Source of the DNA: Lachnospira eligens
GTDB taxonomy: Bacteria; Bacillota; Clostridia; Lachnospirales; Lachnospiraceae
Assembly (NCBI RefSeq): GCF_009680455.1
Contig: NZ_WKRD01000003.1
Coordinates: 1-64,000 of the forward strand
Direction of reading: 5' to 3'
DNA: 64,000 nt
The notes below the pieces were generated by a model that ran no database searches, was not told where the DNA came from, and saw only the letters and a program-made list of their open reading frames with translations. This document shows, piece after piece, positions 7,672-16,395 of the stretch. The translations under genes were made by a program, and so were the position numbers. The first letter of the stretch is position 1. Each line of letters opens with the position of its first letter.

Positions 7672-8393
7672 GCGGTAAACGCCACAAGAAAGGGCTTTGG
7701 CTCGACCCACGGGCCAAGCTCTTTCTTATTCTTATATGTGTTTTATCGTCCATGTTCGCTCCTTCACTTGCATATCAATTTGTCCTTGTTATGCTGATTG
7801 CGATATTGGGTGCTTTCTTTGGAAAGTGGAAATATGTCATTAAGGCTGTATGCTTTTATGCGGTCATCTGTGTCCTGACAGTTTGGATCATGGCAGAAAT
7901 GACAGGCACGCTGCGGACAATGTTTATTGCCTTTTTAGGATTGTTTCATAAGGTCTATGCGTGCGGAACCTTGGCTGGGATTGTTCTGACTACTACAAAA
8001 GTCAATGAGTTCCTGTCTGCTATGAACCGTGTCCACGCACCCAAAAAGTTAGTAATTCCTATGGCAGTTATGCTGCGGTACATTCCAACTATTCAAGAGG
8101 ACTGGCGATATATCAAGGACGCTATGCGGATGAGAGATGTTTCACCTTCTCTGGCGGGCTTTTTAGCACATCCGGGCATGACGGTTGAGTGTATTTATGT
8201 GCCTTTGTTGATGGCAGCTTCAAAAGCAGCGGATGATCTTTCTGTTGCTTCTGTCACTCGTGGAATTGAAAATCCCAATCCACGCACCTGTCTTGTCCAG
8301 ATAAAATGCGGAGTTGCCGATTGGGGTGTTATGGCCGTTGCCGTAGCTTATCTGATTTTTGAATTATGTGTGCGGGGAGGTGTGATTGGTTGA
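7668..8393 (+). CDS. ECF transporter transmembrane (T) component
   Basis: A 241-residue CbiQ/EcfT-family membrane protein. It has several N-terminal transmembrane segments (KLFLILICVLSSMFAPSLAY), a later cytoplasmic segment with the family's arginine-rich coupling helices (MLRYIPTIQEDWRYIKDAMRMRD) and a final membrane helix. It couples the S component to the ATPases. Start and stop codons overlap both neighbours (ATGA upstream, TTGA downstream), indicating translational coupling in one operon. Confidence 0.9.
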   Translation: MSGKRHKKGLWLDPRAKLFLILICVLSSMFAPSLAYQFVLVMLIAILGAFFGKWKYVIKAVCFYAVICVLTVWIMAEMTGTLRTMFIAFLGLFHKVYACGTLAGIVLTTTKVNEFLSAMNRVHAPKKLVIPMAVMLRYIPTIQEDWRYIKDAMRMRDVSPSLAGFLAHPGMTVECIYVPLLMAASKAADDLSVASVTRGIENPNPRTCLVQIKCGVADWGVMAVAVAYLIFELCVRGGVIG

Positions 8394-9862
8394 TTGAGTT
8401 TGAAAATGTATCGTTTTCCTATACGGGGCAGGAACATGGCGGGCTGCATGACATCAATTTGAAAATTTCGGACGGAGAATGTGTCCTGTTCTGTGGCCGC
8501 AGTGGGTGCGGAAAGACAACGATCACACGGCTGGTGAACGGCTTAATTCCTCAATTTTATCAAGGGGAACTTCATGGCCGTGTGCTGGTAGATGGTCAGG
8601 AAATCAGCAATATCCCTATGTATCAGATTGCCGCTAAGGTCGGCTCCGTTTTCCAAAATCCACGGACACAGTTTTTCAATGTGGACACAGACAGCGAGAT
8701 CGCCTTTGGCATTGAGAACGAGGCTCGTCCTCCACAAGAGCTGATAGAGCGAGTGGAACAGACAGCCGACGATCTGCGTATTCAAAAGTTGCGGAACCGG
8801 AATATTTTTGAGTTGTCCGGCGGTGAAAAGCAGAAAATCGCCTTCGCTTCTGTTTATGCTATGAACCCACAGATTTATTTGCTGGATGAACCGTCCTCCA
8901 ATTTGGATATGACTTCCATTCAGGAGTTGAGAGAGCATTTGCGGCTGATAAAAAAGCAGGGCAAAACGGTTTTGATAGCAGAACACCGGCTGTACTACCT
9001 GATGGAACTGGCCGACCGAATTGTTTATCTGGAAAAAGGAGAAATCAAAGGGATTTATACCCCGGAAGAATTTCGACAGCTGTCGGAACAGGAGCGTGAA
9101 CGCATGGGCCTGCGGGCAGTTGATCTTCGGGCGGTGTTCCCACCTAAACCCCACTCGATTGCCCCTATCCCGGTATTAGAGCTACGGAATGTGACGCTCC
9201 GTTACAAGAAGCGAACCATTTTGCATGATATTGGCTTATCCGCAGGAAAGGGCGAAGTGATTGGCGTGGTCGGCCACAATGGAGCCGGAAAGACTACATT
9301 TTCTCGCGCTCTCTGTGGGCTTCACAAAGACTGCGATGGACAATTTTTGTGGGAAAGCAAGCCGATTGAGCGTAAGGAAAGGCTGCAACGCTCTTATATG
9401 GTCATGCAGGATGTGAACTATGAGCTTTTCGCTGACAGCGTAGAAGCAGAATGTTCCTTTGGCATCCGAAATCCAGACCAAACGCTGGTAAATGCAACTT
9501 TGGAAGAACTGGGACTTTCCCCATATCGAGAACAACATCCAAACACGCTTTCCGGCGGTCAAAAGCAGCGAGTAGCTGTAGCTGTCAGCATGATTTGTGG
9601 GAAAGACTTGCTTGTATTTGATGAACCGACCAGCGGCCTTGACTTTGACAGTATGACGCAGGTTGCAGGATTGATCCGGCGATTATCCAATATGGGAAAA
9701 GTCATTTTCATTGTCACCCACGATTTTGAATTTGTCTGCCGTACCTGCTCCCGTGTCCTGCATTTTGACGAGGGCGAAATGCCCGATGATGTACCAGTTA
9801 CAATGGATGCCCTCCCGAAATTGAGAGAGCTGTTCTCTGTTTCAGATGGAAAGGAGAGGTGA
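8390..9862 (+). CDS. Double ATPase of the ECF transporter (fused A1-A2)
   Basis: Protein of about 490 residues with two complete ABC ATPase domains in tandem. Domain 1 has Walker A GRSGCGKTT, signature LSGGEKQ and Walker B IYLLDEPSS; domain 2 has GHNGAGKTT, LSGGQKQ and LLVFDEPTSG. It powers the ECF complex. The start is taken as TTG at 8390, overlapping the T-component stop (TTGA), because GGGGAGGTG sits about nine bases upstream. An in-frame ATG at 8366 lies upstream of that ribosome binding site and is less likely. The fusion replaces the separate EcfA1 and EcfA2 of most Firmicutes. Confidence 0.92.
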   Translation: MIEFENVSFSYTGQEHGGLHDINLKISDGECVLFCGRSGCGKTTITRLVNGLIPQFYQGELHGRVLVDGQEISNIPMYQIAAKVGSVFQNPRTQFFNVDTDSEIAFGIENEARPPQELIERVEQTADDLRIQKLRNRNIFELSGGEKQKIAFASVYAMNPQIYLLDEPSSNLDMTSIQELREHLRLIKKQGKTVLIAEHRLYYLMELADRIVYLEKGEIKGIYTPEEFRQLSEQERERMGLRAVDLRAVFPPKPHSIAPIPVLELRNVTLRYKKRTILHDIGLSAGKGEVIGVVGHNGAGKTTFSRALCGLHKDCDGQFLWESKPIERKERLQRSYMVMQDVNYELFADSVEAECSFGIRNPDQTLVNATLEELGLSPYREQHPNTLSGGQKQRVAVAVSMICGKDLLVFDEPTSGLDFDSMTQVAGLIRRLSNMGKVIFIVTHDFEFVCRTCSRVLHFDEGEMPDDVPVTMDALPKLRELFSVSDGKER

Positions 9863-9865
9863 TCT

Positions 9866-11629
9866 ATGAAACAGAAAAAAGAAAACAGAGTAGCTTTGCT
9901 GCTCCATTGGGCCGGTGAGCAAAAAATCTGGCTGTTCCTGGCAATTTTTCTATCGGCGGTCAGCGGTCTTTGCATTATCGTCCCTTACATTGGAATTTAC
10001 CGGCTGATGGACGCCACCTTCAATCATACCTGCACGCAGGAACTTGTTGTACATACCGTGGTAATGATTGCAGTGGCGGTAACTTTGCGGTTTGCCCTGT
10101 TTGGCTGTTCCGGCGTAGCAGCCCACAAAGGGGCCTATGGCGCTCTTTTCAAAGTGCGCTGCATGGTTGCAGAACACATGGCCAGAGCGCCTTTAGGGGC
10201 CTTGAATGAACGGCGCACCGGGGACATAAAAACGGTTCTGAATGAAGATATTGAAAAGTTGGAGCTGTTTCTGGCCCATAACCTTCCTGACCTTGTGTGC
10301 TATCTGGTGGGGCCGGTAGTCATCTTTATTTATCTGATGACCGTCAATATTCCTCTGGCATTGATTTCCCTGGTTCCGCTGATCCTTGCTGTTGTTGTAA
10401 TGGGGATGATGTTCCGCAATACGGATGACCTGATGGAACGGGCCAATCACTCCATTACCACACTGAACTCGGTTATGATTGAGTACATCAGCGGCATGAA
10501 ATTGATTAAAGCCTATAACATGGGGAGCAAATCGTTTCAAAAGTTTTCAGACGCTATCCAGGAAGAAAACGCCATGTGGAATGAAACTTCCCGGCGCATG
10601 GGGCCACCTTATGCGGCCTTTGTTGTTATCATCGAATGTGGGATGTTGATGATGGTTCCAATCGGCGGAATGTTTTTCCTGAAAGGCTCACTGGCTGCCA
10701 GCGCATTTTTGCTGTTCGTCTATGTAGGTTCCATGTATCTGACGGAAATACGCCCCCTACAGGAACTGGGGACTAATTTTGCCAATGTGCTGAACGCTGT
10801 TACTAAGACCAAAGAGATATTGGATATTCCAATTTATGAGGGTGGAGCGGACTTTCCCCAAAATCACGATATTGAACTTCGGAATGTTCGGTTTTCCTAT
10901 GATGGCAAGACCGATGTACTGCAAGGCGTTAATCTCAAAATTAAAGATGGTGAACGCATGGCCCTTGTGGGACAGTCTGGTGCCGGTAAAAGTACCGTGA
11001 TTGAGCTGATCTCTCGGTTCTATGATGTGCAGGAGGGCGAAGTGCTGATTGGCGGGAAAAATGTAAAGGAACTTAATTATGATACTATCCTAAAAAATGT
11101 CGCCATTGTGTTCCAAAAGACCTTCCTGACCCGTGACAGCGTTTTAGAAAATATCCGCATGGGCAGTAACGCCACTCTGGAAAAAGTACGGACCGCCGCA
11201 AAAGAGGCGCAGATTGATGATTTCATCATGTCTTTGCCGGATGGATATGACACGAAGGTGGGCAGCTTCGGCTCTCGCTTCTCCGGCGGTGAAAAACAGC
11301 GGATTGCCATTGCCCGCGCTATCCTGAAGAATGCCCCCATTTTGATCTTAGACGAGGCCACAAGCGCCTCTGACCCGGAAAATCAGATGGAGATTGACAA
11401 AGCCATTCAAAATCTCTGTAAGGGAAAGACTGTCATTGTGGTAGCCCATCGTTTGAGCGCGTTGAAGATGTGCGAGCGTGTAGCAGTGGTTGAAAATCAC
11501 ACAATTACCTGTGTCGGAACCCATGAGGAAGTCCGAAAGAACAATGCTTACTATCGGAAGGCGTGGGAGGACTACGAAACAGCCCGGAATATTACTTATC
11601 AGTTGGAGGGAGGCGAGCAGCATGAGTGA
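9866..11629 (+). CDS. ABC transporter, permease-ATPase half transporter 1
   Basis: A 587-residue exporter-fold (type IV) ABC protein. The N-terminal membrane domain of six helices (about 1-320) is followed by an ATPase domain with Walker A GQSGAGKST, signature FSGGEKQR, Walker B ILILDEATS and an H-loop (VVAHRLS). It sits directly after the ECF ATPase with a GGAGAGG ribosome binding site, and its 3' end overlaps the next half transporter by eight bases, so the two probably form a heterodimer. Such pairs next to ECF modules and AraC regulators resemble YbtPQ/IrtAB, exporter-fold proteins that import siderophores. The import direction is inference. Confidence 0.9.
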   Translation: MKQKKENRVALLLHWAGEQKIWLFLAIFLSAVSGLCIIVPYIGIYRLMDATFNHTCTQELVVHTVVMIAVAVTLRFALFGCSGVAAHKGAYGALFKVRCMVAEHMARAPLGALNERRTGDIKTVLNEDIEKLELFLAHNLPDLVCYLVGPVVIFIYLMTVNIPLALISLVPLILAVVVMGMMFRNTDDLMERANHSITTLNSVMIEYISGMKLIKAYNMGSKSFQKFSDAIQEENAMWNETSRRMGPPYAAFVVIIECGMLMMVPIGGMFFLKGSLAASAFLLFVYVGSMYLTEIRPLQELGTNFANVLNAVTKTKEILDIPIYEGGADFPQNHDIELRNVRFSYDGKTDVLQGVNLKIKDGERMALVGQSGAGKSTVIELISRFYDVQEGEVLIGGKNVKELNYDTILKNVAIVFQKTFLTRDSVLENIRMGSNATLEKVRTAAKEAQIDDFIMSLPDGYDTKVGSFGSRFSGGEKQRIAIARAILKNAPILILDEATSASDPENQMEIDKAIQNLCKGKTVIVVAHRLSALKMCERVAVVENHTITCVGTHEEVRKNNAYYRKAWEDYETARNITYQLEGGEQHE

Positions 11630-13331
11630 GCATGATGTATTGAAAAAGAACCGCAATTTTTATATTGGCGTTGGCGGGACTGTTCTGGAAGGGCTTCTCT
11701 CCGGCAGCCTGTTTATGCTGCTTTACTCTGTCATGCAGTTTTTGTGGTCGGGACAATTTGACATGAACCGTGTCCTGGTTCTGACCTGTGTGATCGCGGT
11801 GGTTTTTCTTCTTCGTATCTTGATTTACAGCTATGGCTATACCAAAGCGCAGATCGGCGGTGCAGAGGTCAGCAAGAATACCCGCCTCTTTATGGGCGAC
11901 CATTTGAAGCGTATCCCGCTTTCCCGGTTTACCCAGGGACAGACCGGCGATTATATCAATACCATCACAAGCGATGTAAACAACTATGAAAAAATCCTGA
12001 CCCATAAAATCGGTGATATGGCAAAGAGTTTTGCACTTTCGCTCATGCTGATTATTTTTGTGATGACCATTTATGTGCCTGCCGGAATTATTCTGCTGAT
12101 TGCCGACTTGCTTTTGATCCCTGGACTGTGGCTTTCCTTCCGTATGGTTCGGAAGTATGGTAAAGAAAAGAATGATATTTGTGCAGAGAATGTCAGCAGC
12201 ATTGTGGAGTATGTGTCTGGTATTCAAACTTTCCGGGCCTATGGCGTAGGTGGTTTGAAGAATAAAACCGTTATCAACGCTATGCGGGAGTTCTGTCGGA
12301 TCAGCTTTGTGTACGAATCAAAAGTGCTTCCTATTGGTGCGGTCTTTGGTATTTTGAGTTGGCTGTCCTGCCCGCTGGTTATCTTGCTGGCCTATGCACC
12401 CTGGGTCGCAGGGACACTGAACACGGTGGACTACCTTTTGATTTGTATGCTGCCCCTGTTCTGTGCAAAGCTGGCAAACTCTATTTTTGTAGACCTGACA
12501 AGTTATAAAAACCTGATGATCTCCAAAAACAAAATCCTGGGTGTAATGAACGAGCCGGAGGAAACTGGCAGTATGGAGCCGCTTCAGATAGCTACCCATG
12601 AGATTACCTTCGATAGTGTGGACTTTTCCTATGTGCCCGGAGAGCCGGTGCTGAAACACGCCACCTTTACAGTGCCAGACCAGAAGCTCACGGCCATTGT
12701 CGGGGACTCCGGTTCCGGCAAATCTACCATTCTGAATTTGATTGCAAAATATTACGAGGCAACAGGCGGAACAATTTCCATTGGTGGTAAACCTATAAAC
12801 CATATAGCTGCCGAGCGTGTACTGGAACAAATCTCTATGGTAGATCAGGATGTATTTCTCTTTGATGATACCATTCGTGAGAATATCCGGCACGCCCGCC
12901 CCGAGGCCACGGATGAGGAAATCGAAGCCGCCTGCCGGGAGGCCAACTGTGACGGCTTCATCCGCAAGATGGAAAAGGGATACGATACGCCGACTGGCGA
13001 GAATGGAAATCTTCTCTCTGGCGGTGAGCGTCAGCGAATTTCAATAGCCCGCGCTATCCTGAAAAATAGCCCCATCCTACTTTTGGATGAAGCAACAGCA
13101 TCTCTTGATATTGAAAATGAGCTTGCCGTAAAGCGGGCCATCGCCAATCTGCTGAAAGAAAAAAAGACAGTGGTAATGATTGCTCATACCCTTTCCATTG
13201 TCAAAAATGCAGATCAAATCCTTGTGGTATCTGGCGGAAAGATTGCTGAAGCCGGTACTCACGATGAATTGCTGGCTAAAGGCGGAAAATATGCTGCTAT
13301 GTGGAACGCAGAGCAAAAAATATCGGCTTGA
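11622..13331 (+). CDS. ABC transporter, permease-ATPase half transporter 2
   Basis: A 569-residue partner of the preceding gene with the same layout: six membrane helices, then Walker A GDSGSGKST, signature LSGGERQR, Walker B ILLLDEATA and H-loop (IAHTLS). The ATG at 11,622 follows GGAGGCGAG and overlaps the upstream stop; a longer in-frame reading from 11,490 would overlap the upstream gene heavily and is not supported. It is the last gene of the cargo operon, followed by a hairpin. Both ATPases look catalytically complete (Walker B glutamates present). Confidence 0.9.
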   Translation: MSEHDVLKKNRNFYIGVGGTVLEGLLSGSLFMLLYSVMQFLWSGQFDMNRVLVLTCVIAVVFLLRILIYSYGYTKAQIGGAEVSKNTRLFMGDHLKRIPLSRFTQGQTGDYINTITSDVNNYEKILTHKIGDMAKSFALSLMLIIFVMTIYVPAGIILLIADLLLIPGLWLSFRMVRKYGKEKNDICAENVSSIVEYVSGIQTFRAYGVGGLKNKTVINAMREFCRISFVYESKVLPIGAVFGILSWLSCPLVILLAYAPWVAGTLNTVDYLLICMLPLFCAKLANSIFVDLTSYKNLMISKNKILGVMNEPEETGSMEPLQIATHEITFDSVDFSYVPGEPVLKHATFTVPDQKLTAIVGDSGSGKSTILNLIAKYYEATGGTISIGGKPINHIAAERVLEQISMVDQDVFLFDDTIRENIRHARPEATDEEIEAACREANCDGFIRKMEKGYDTPTGENGNLLSGGERQRISIARAILKNSPILLLDEATASLDIENELAVKRAIANLLKEKKTVVMIAHTLSIVKNADQILVVSGGKIAEAGTHDELLAKGGKYAAMWNAEQKISA

Positions 13332-13365
13332 TAGAAGCTAAAGAAGAATAATTGCATAGCGCATG

Positions 13366-13412
13366 AACCTGCCCCGACTACGGGGAAAGAAAAAAACGCT
13401 GGCTGGGGCAGG
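13366..13412 (+). terminator. Hairpin after the transporter operon
   Basis: ACCTGCCCC (13,366-13,374) pairs perfectly with GGGGCAGGT (13,404-13,412) around a 29-base loop and is followed by GATTTT. A second stem AACGGCGG/CCGCCGTT lies at 13,446-13,477. Together they probably end the cargo transcript, though the T tract is weak. Confidence 0.5.
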
Positions 13413-13489
13413 TGATTTTGCGCGCCTATTTTAAGTTATTATCCTAACGGCGGTTTTGAGAAATCAGAGCCGCCGTTTCTTGCGTATAC

Positions 13490-13720
13490 CTAAAAGGAAT
13501 CTTCCGCATCTATCCACATTTGCATCGTTCCATCAAGATACAATCTTGCATACTCAAGTGGTTCATCAATGGCAAGTGCGTTTAATGCACAGTCAGATCC
13601 GGGAGTAGTTGTTAAATTCTTCTCCGCTTCCCAGCAGTCAATGCGGAGCATATAGCCAGCAGAAGTATAAACATCAATGCTGTTGCGTTGTGGATTGTAT
13701 TCTGCAAATATCGTTCTCAT
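13490..13720 (-). CDS. DUF6061 family small protein
   Basis: A 76-residue soluble protein (opening MRRTIFAEYN-like: MRTIFAEYNPQ; ending MQMWIDAEDSF). I recognise it as the DUF6061 family, common on Clostridia mobile elements; no function is known. AAGGAGATTTGATACG precedes the ATG. It is the last gene inside the element, about 110 bases from the right att-like repeat and reading inward. No motif for catalysis or DNA binding is visible. Confidence 0.75.
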   Translation of the reverse strand: MRTIFAEYNPQRNSIDVYTSAGYMLRIDCWEAEKNLTTTPGSDCALNALAIDEPLEYARLYLDGTMQMWIDAEDSF

Positions 13721-13833
13721 CGTATCAAATCTCCTTATCGTTCAATCAATCATTTGTTGCAAAAATCAGAAGCATTTCAATCAGTTCACCATGTCACTTT
13801 TATTTTGTGTTATACTGTTTTATAAGATTTTCT

Positions 13834-13910
13834 TTCCCTTGTTTTTTCCCTTATCAGAGTTCGTAAAAACTCATGGGACAATATAATACAAGGGAAACAA
13901 TAAGGGAAAG
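13834..13910. repeat. Right attachment-type repeat of the mobile element
   Basis: The 13,834-13,858 segment matches 8-32 at 22 of 25 positions in direct orientation, and 13,890-13,910 (AAGGGAAACAATAAGGGAAAG less its last base within 20) matches the AAGGGAAA/TAAGGGAAAG block at 40-57. The spacing between blocks differs (about 7 versus 31 bases). This defines an element of about 13.9 kb. The gap 13,721-14,060 holds no other gene. Confidence 0.6.
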
Positions 13911-14062
13911 CTCACCTGCGACAAACTTAGTGTTTTCAAGGGCTTGAGAGATATTTGATAATAAAATATAACAGTTATTAAATCCCTTTGAATATATGAA
14001 ATCTCAATTCAAGTTTGAAGAATTGAAAAAAACGGAATTTACCTATTAAGACATATAAACTC

Positions 14063-14118
14063 TTGACAATAAAGCTCCTATATAGTATGTTTTTGATAAA
14101 CTACTATATAGGAGCTTT
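14063..14118 (+). promoter_or_regulatory. MarR promoter with perfect 17-bp dyad
   Basis: TTGACA (14,063-14,068) and TATGTT (14,086-14,091) at 17-base spacing form the promoter. A perfect 17-bp inverted repeat overlaps it: 14,071-14,087 pairs with 14,102-14,118 across 14 bases. Each arm contains the self-complementary CTATATAG, so it may be two operator sites. The right arm also contains the GGAG ribosome binding site of the MarR gene. Autoregulation by MarR is the natural reading. Confidence 0.7.
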
Positions 14119-14121
14119 TGT

Positions 14122-14559
14122 ATGGAAATGAATGGAGGATTTCTTGTTACCAAAATAAAACAGCTTGGAGACCGGATTTTCGAGAAGATTCTCAGTGAAA
14201 AGAATATTGATGCGTTTAATGGAGCCCAAGGGCGTATTCTTTATGTGCTGTGGCAGAAGGATGGTATTTCAATCAGGTCACTCTCGACTAAATGCGGATT
14301 AGCGATAACATCTCTTACTACGATGCTGGAAAGAATGGAAAATCAAGGGCTGATAAGCCGTGTTCAGTCTGAAACGGACAAAAGGAAAACGCTCCTGTTT
14401 CTGACTGAGAAAGCACATGCCTTAAAGGGCGAGTACGATTCTGTATCTGATGAGATGGGCAGTATTTACTACAAAGGTTTTTCAGAGGAAGAAATTACCC
14501 AGTTTGAGGAATGCCTCGACCGCATCAGAAAGAATCTTGAGGAGTGGCAGAAGTCATGA
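14122..14559 (+). CDS. MarR-family regulator
   Basis: Regulator of 145 residues with the winged helix of the MarR family (ISIRSLSTKCGLAITSLTTM, then a wing with SRVQSETDKRKTLLFLTEKA). It probably represses its own operon through the dyad at its promoter. Its last codons overlap the start of the first radical SAM gene (ATGA), so the three genes are one translationally coupled operon. Base composition is higher in G+C than the chromosome to the right, consistent with a transferred cassette. The ligand is unknown. Confidence 0.9.
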   Translation: MEMNGGFLVTKIKQLGDRIFEKILSEKNIDAFNGAQGRILYVLWQKDGISIRSLSTKCGLAITSLTTMLERMENQGLISRVQSETDKRKTLLFLTEKAHALKGEYDSVSDEMGSIYYKGFSEEEITQFEECLDRIRKNLEEWQKS

Positions 14560-15245
14560 GTATTTGTATCAAAGATCAGATACAGAACATGAATATCGTC
14601 ATTGGCTGCACAGTGGGGTGTACATATTGCTATGCCCGCAACAACGTGAAACGCTGGCATATGATTGATGATTTCGCTGACCCTGAATTCTTTCCGGGTA
14701 AGCTCAAGATGATGGAAAAGAAACGTCCGCAGAACTTTCTTCTTACCGGCATGAGCGATCTCTCTGGATGGAAGCCGGAATGGAGAGACGAGGTATTTGC
14801 AAAGATCCGTGAAAATCCACAGCATCAGTTCCTGTTCCTTACCAAGCGACCTGATTTGCTGGATTTTGATACCGATCTGGAAAACGCATGGTTTGGCGTT
14901 ACGGTGACGAGGAAAGCAGAACTGTGGCGTATCGACGCCCTTCGGAAAAACGTTAGAGCAAAACATTACCATGTTACCTTTGAGCCGTTATTTGATGATC
15001 CCGGCACAGTTGACCTTTCTGGAATCAATTGGATCGTTGTCGGCACCATGACCGGAGCGCAGAGCAGGAAGATTCATACGGAGCCGGAATGGGCATGGTC
15101 TCTGACGGACCAGGCACATAAGCTTGGCATTCCGGTGTTTATGAAGGAAGACCTTGTCCCTATCATAGGGGATGAAAATATGATTCAGGAAATGCCGGAA
15201 GAATTTAATAAAGTGTTAGAGGTACAGAAATCATGGAAGAAGTAA
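14556..15245 (+). CDS. Radical SAM mobile pair protein A
   Basis: A 229-residue radical SAM protein with a CX3CX2C cluster motif at Cys18, Cys22 and Cys25 (GCTVGCTYCYARN), a spore-photoproduct-lyase-like spacing shared with the DUF5131/Gp37-Gp68 group. The overall pattern matches what I recall as 'radical SAM mobile pair protein A'. It would bind a [4Fe-4S] cluster and cleave S-adenosylmethionine; the substrate is unknown. The ATG at 14,556 overlaps the MarR stop and follows GAGGAG; an upstream GTG at 14,544 is possible. Its 3' end overlaps its partner by 13 bases. Confidence 0.85.
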   Translation: MSICIKDQIQNMNIVIGCTVGCTYCYARNNVKRWHMIDDFADPEFFPGKLKMMEKKRPQNFLLTGMSDLSGWKPEWRDEVFAKIRENPQHQFLFLTKRPDLLDFDTDLENAWFGVTVTRKAELWRIDALRKNVRAKHYHVTFEPLFDDPGTVDLSGINWIVVGTMTGAQSRKIHTEPEWAWSLTDQAHKLGIPVFMKEDLVPIIGDENMIQEMPEEFNKVLEVQKSWKK

Positions 15246-16141
15246 TAAATGGAATCCTCATTCGTGAGGTGGAAACAAAGAATATCATGACTAAGTCTAG
15301 TCTGCCGGTAGGCGGTTACTCGGTCAATCCCTATGTGGGCTGTACACATGCCTGCAAGTATTGCTATGCTTCTTTTATGAAGCGCTTTACCGGTCACAAG
15401 GAGGAATGGGGCACTTTCCTTGATGTGAAGCATTGGCCGGAAATTAAAAATCCGAAGAAATATGCCGGACAGCGGGTGGTCATCGGTTCTGTGACAGATG
15501 GCTACAATCCACAGGAGGAGCAATTCGGGAATACCAGAAAATTTCTGGAGCAGCTGATCGGCAGTGACGCAGATATTCTGATCTGCACAAAGTCGGATCT
15601 TGTGGTACGGGATATTGATCTGTTGAAGAAGCTTGGACGTGTAACCGTTTCATGGTCGATCAACACACTAGATGAAAATTTCAAGAACGATATGGATTCT
15701 GCTTCGAGCATTGAGCACCGTATCGCTGCTATGAAGCAGGTATATGAGGCAGGTATCCGTACAGTCTGTTTCGTATCCCCGGTATTCCCCGGAATCACGG
15801 ATTTTGAAGCAATCTTTGAGCGGGTAAAGGACCAGTGCGATCTGTTCTGGCTCGAAAATCTCAATCTTCGAGGCGGTTTCAAAAAGACAATTATGGATTA
15901 TATCGCCGGAAAATATCCTGATCTTGTACCACTTTACGACGAGATCTATAACAAGCATAACCGCAGCTACTTTGAAGCACTTGAAGTAAAAGCTGAGAAA
16001 ATGGCTAAGAAGTATGATTGTGCCTTTGTGGATAATGAAATGCCTTATGGCAGAGTCCCGCAGGGACATCCGGTGATCGTAGATTATTTCTATCATGAGG
16101 AAATCCGTGGGACAGAGAATACCGGAAAAAGAAATCGCTAA
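15233..16141 (+). CDS. Radical SAM mobile pair protein B (SplB-like)
   Basis: A 302-residue radical SAM protein with Cys37, Cys41 and Cys44 in GCTHACKYCYASF, again CX3CX2C, followed by SPL-like segments (VVIGSVTDGYNPQEE, ILICTKSDLVVRDIDLL, VSWSINTLDE). It is the usual partner of protein A. The two overlap by 13 bases, implying a fixed stoichiometry. SplB homologues repair DNA photoproducts, but this pair has no assigned reaction. Candidate roles are nucleic-acid repair or modification. Confidence 0.87.
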   Translation: MEEVINGILIREVETKNIMTKSSLPVGGYSVNPYVGCTHACKYCYASFMKRFTGHKEEWGTFLDVKHWPEIKNPKKYAGQRVVIGSVTDGYNPQEEQFGNTRKFLEQLIGSDADILICTKSDLVVRDIDLLKKLGRVTVSWSINTLDENFKNDMDSASSIEHRIAAMKQVYEAGIRTVCFVSPVFPGITDFEAIFERVKDQCDLFWLENLNLRGGFKKTIMDYIAGKYPDLVPLYDEIYNKHNRSYFEALEVKAEKMAKKYDCAFVDNEMPYGRVPQGHPVIVDYFYHEEIRGTENTGKRNR

Positions 16142-16173
16142 CTTCGGATTTGACGAATAATGGAGTAGTACTT

Positions 16174-16335
16174 ATGAAAAAATTCTTTTTTCCAGTATAC
16201 ACTATATTGGTATTTTCAATCGTTATTTGGTTTGCTTTATATGGAGAACATCGTGATCCGAGGTTTTATGTCTCTATTTTGATACTTGCAATCATTGGGA
16301 AATTTATTGCTTCACACATAGATAAAGAAAAATAG
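16174..16335 (+). CDS. Small two-helix membrane protein
   Basis: A 53-residue protein with two hydrophobic segments (PVYTILVFSIVIWFALY and YVSILILAIIGKFI) separated by a charged turn (GEHRDPR) and a charged tail HIDKEK. The ATG at 16,174 has AATGGAG upstream. An in-frame start at 16,150 would add residues before the lysine-flanked first helix and is less likely. It lies 32 bases after the radical SAM pair but has the AT-rich composition of the following chromosome. No family is recognised. Confidence 0.55.
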   Translation: MKKFFFPVYTILVFSIVIWFALYGEHRDPRFYVSILILAIIGKFIASHIDKEK

Positions 16336-16395
16336 TAATAAATGTAGAATTGCCAGAGAGTTTGGCATAGGTGATTAATAATAATGAGGCGGCAT

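Noticed and set aside
8366..8389. ATG at 8366 as the start of the double ATPase
   Set aside because: It lies before the GGGGAGGTG ribosome binding site; the TTG at 8390 with stop-start overlap fits better.
9559..12893. Several open frames of 100-210 codons on the minus strand across the ABC genes
   Set aside because: They are antisense to strongly supported ABC transporters, have atypical composition and no ribosome binding sites.
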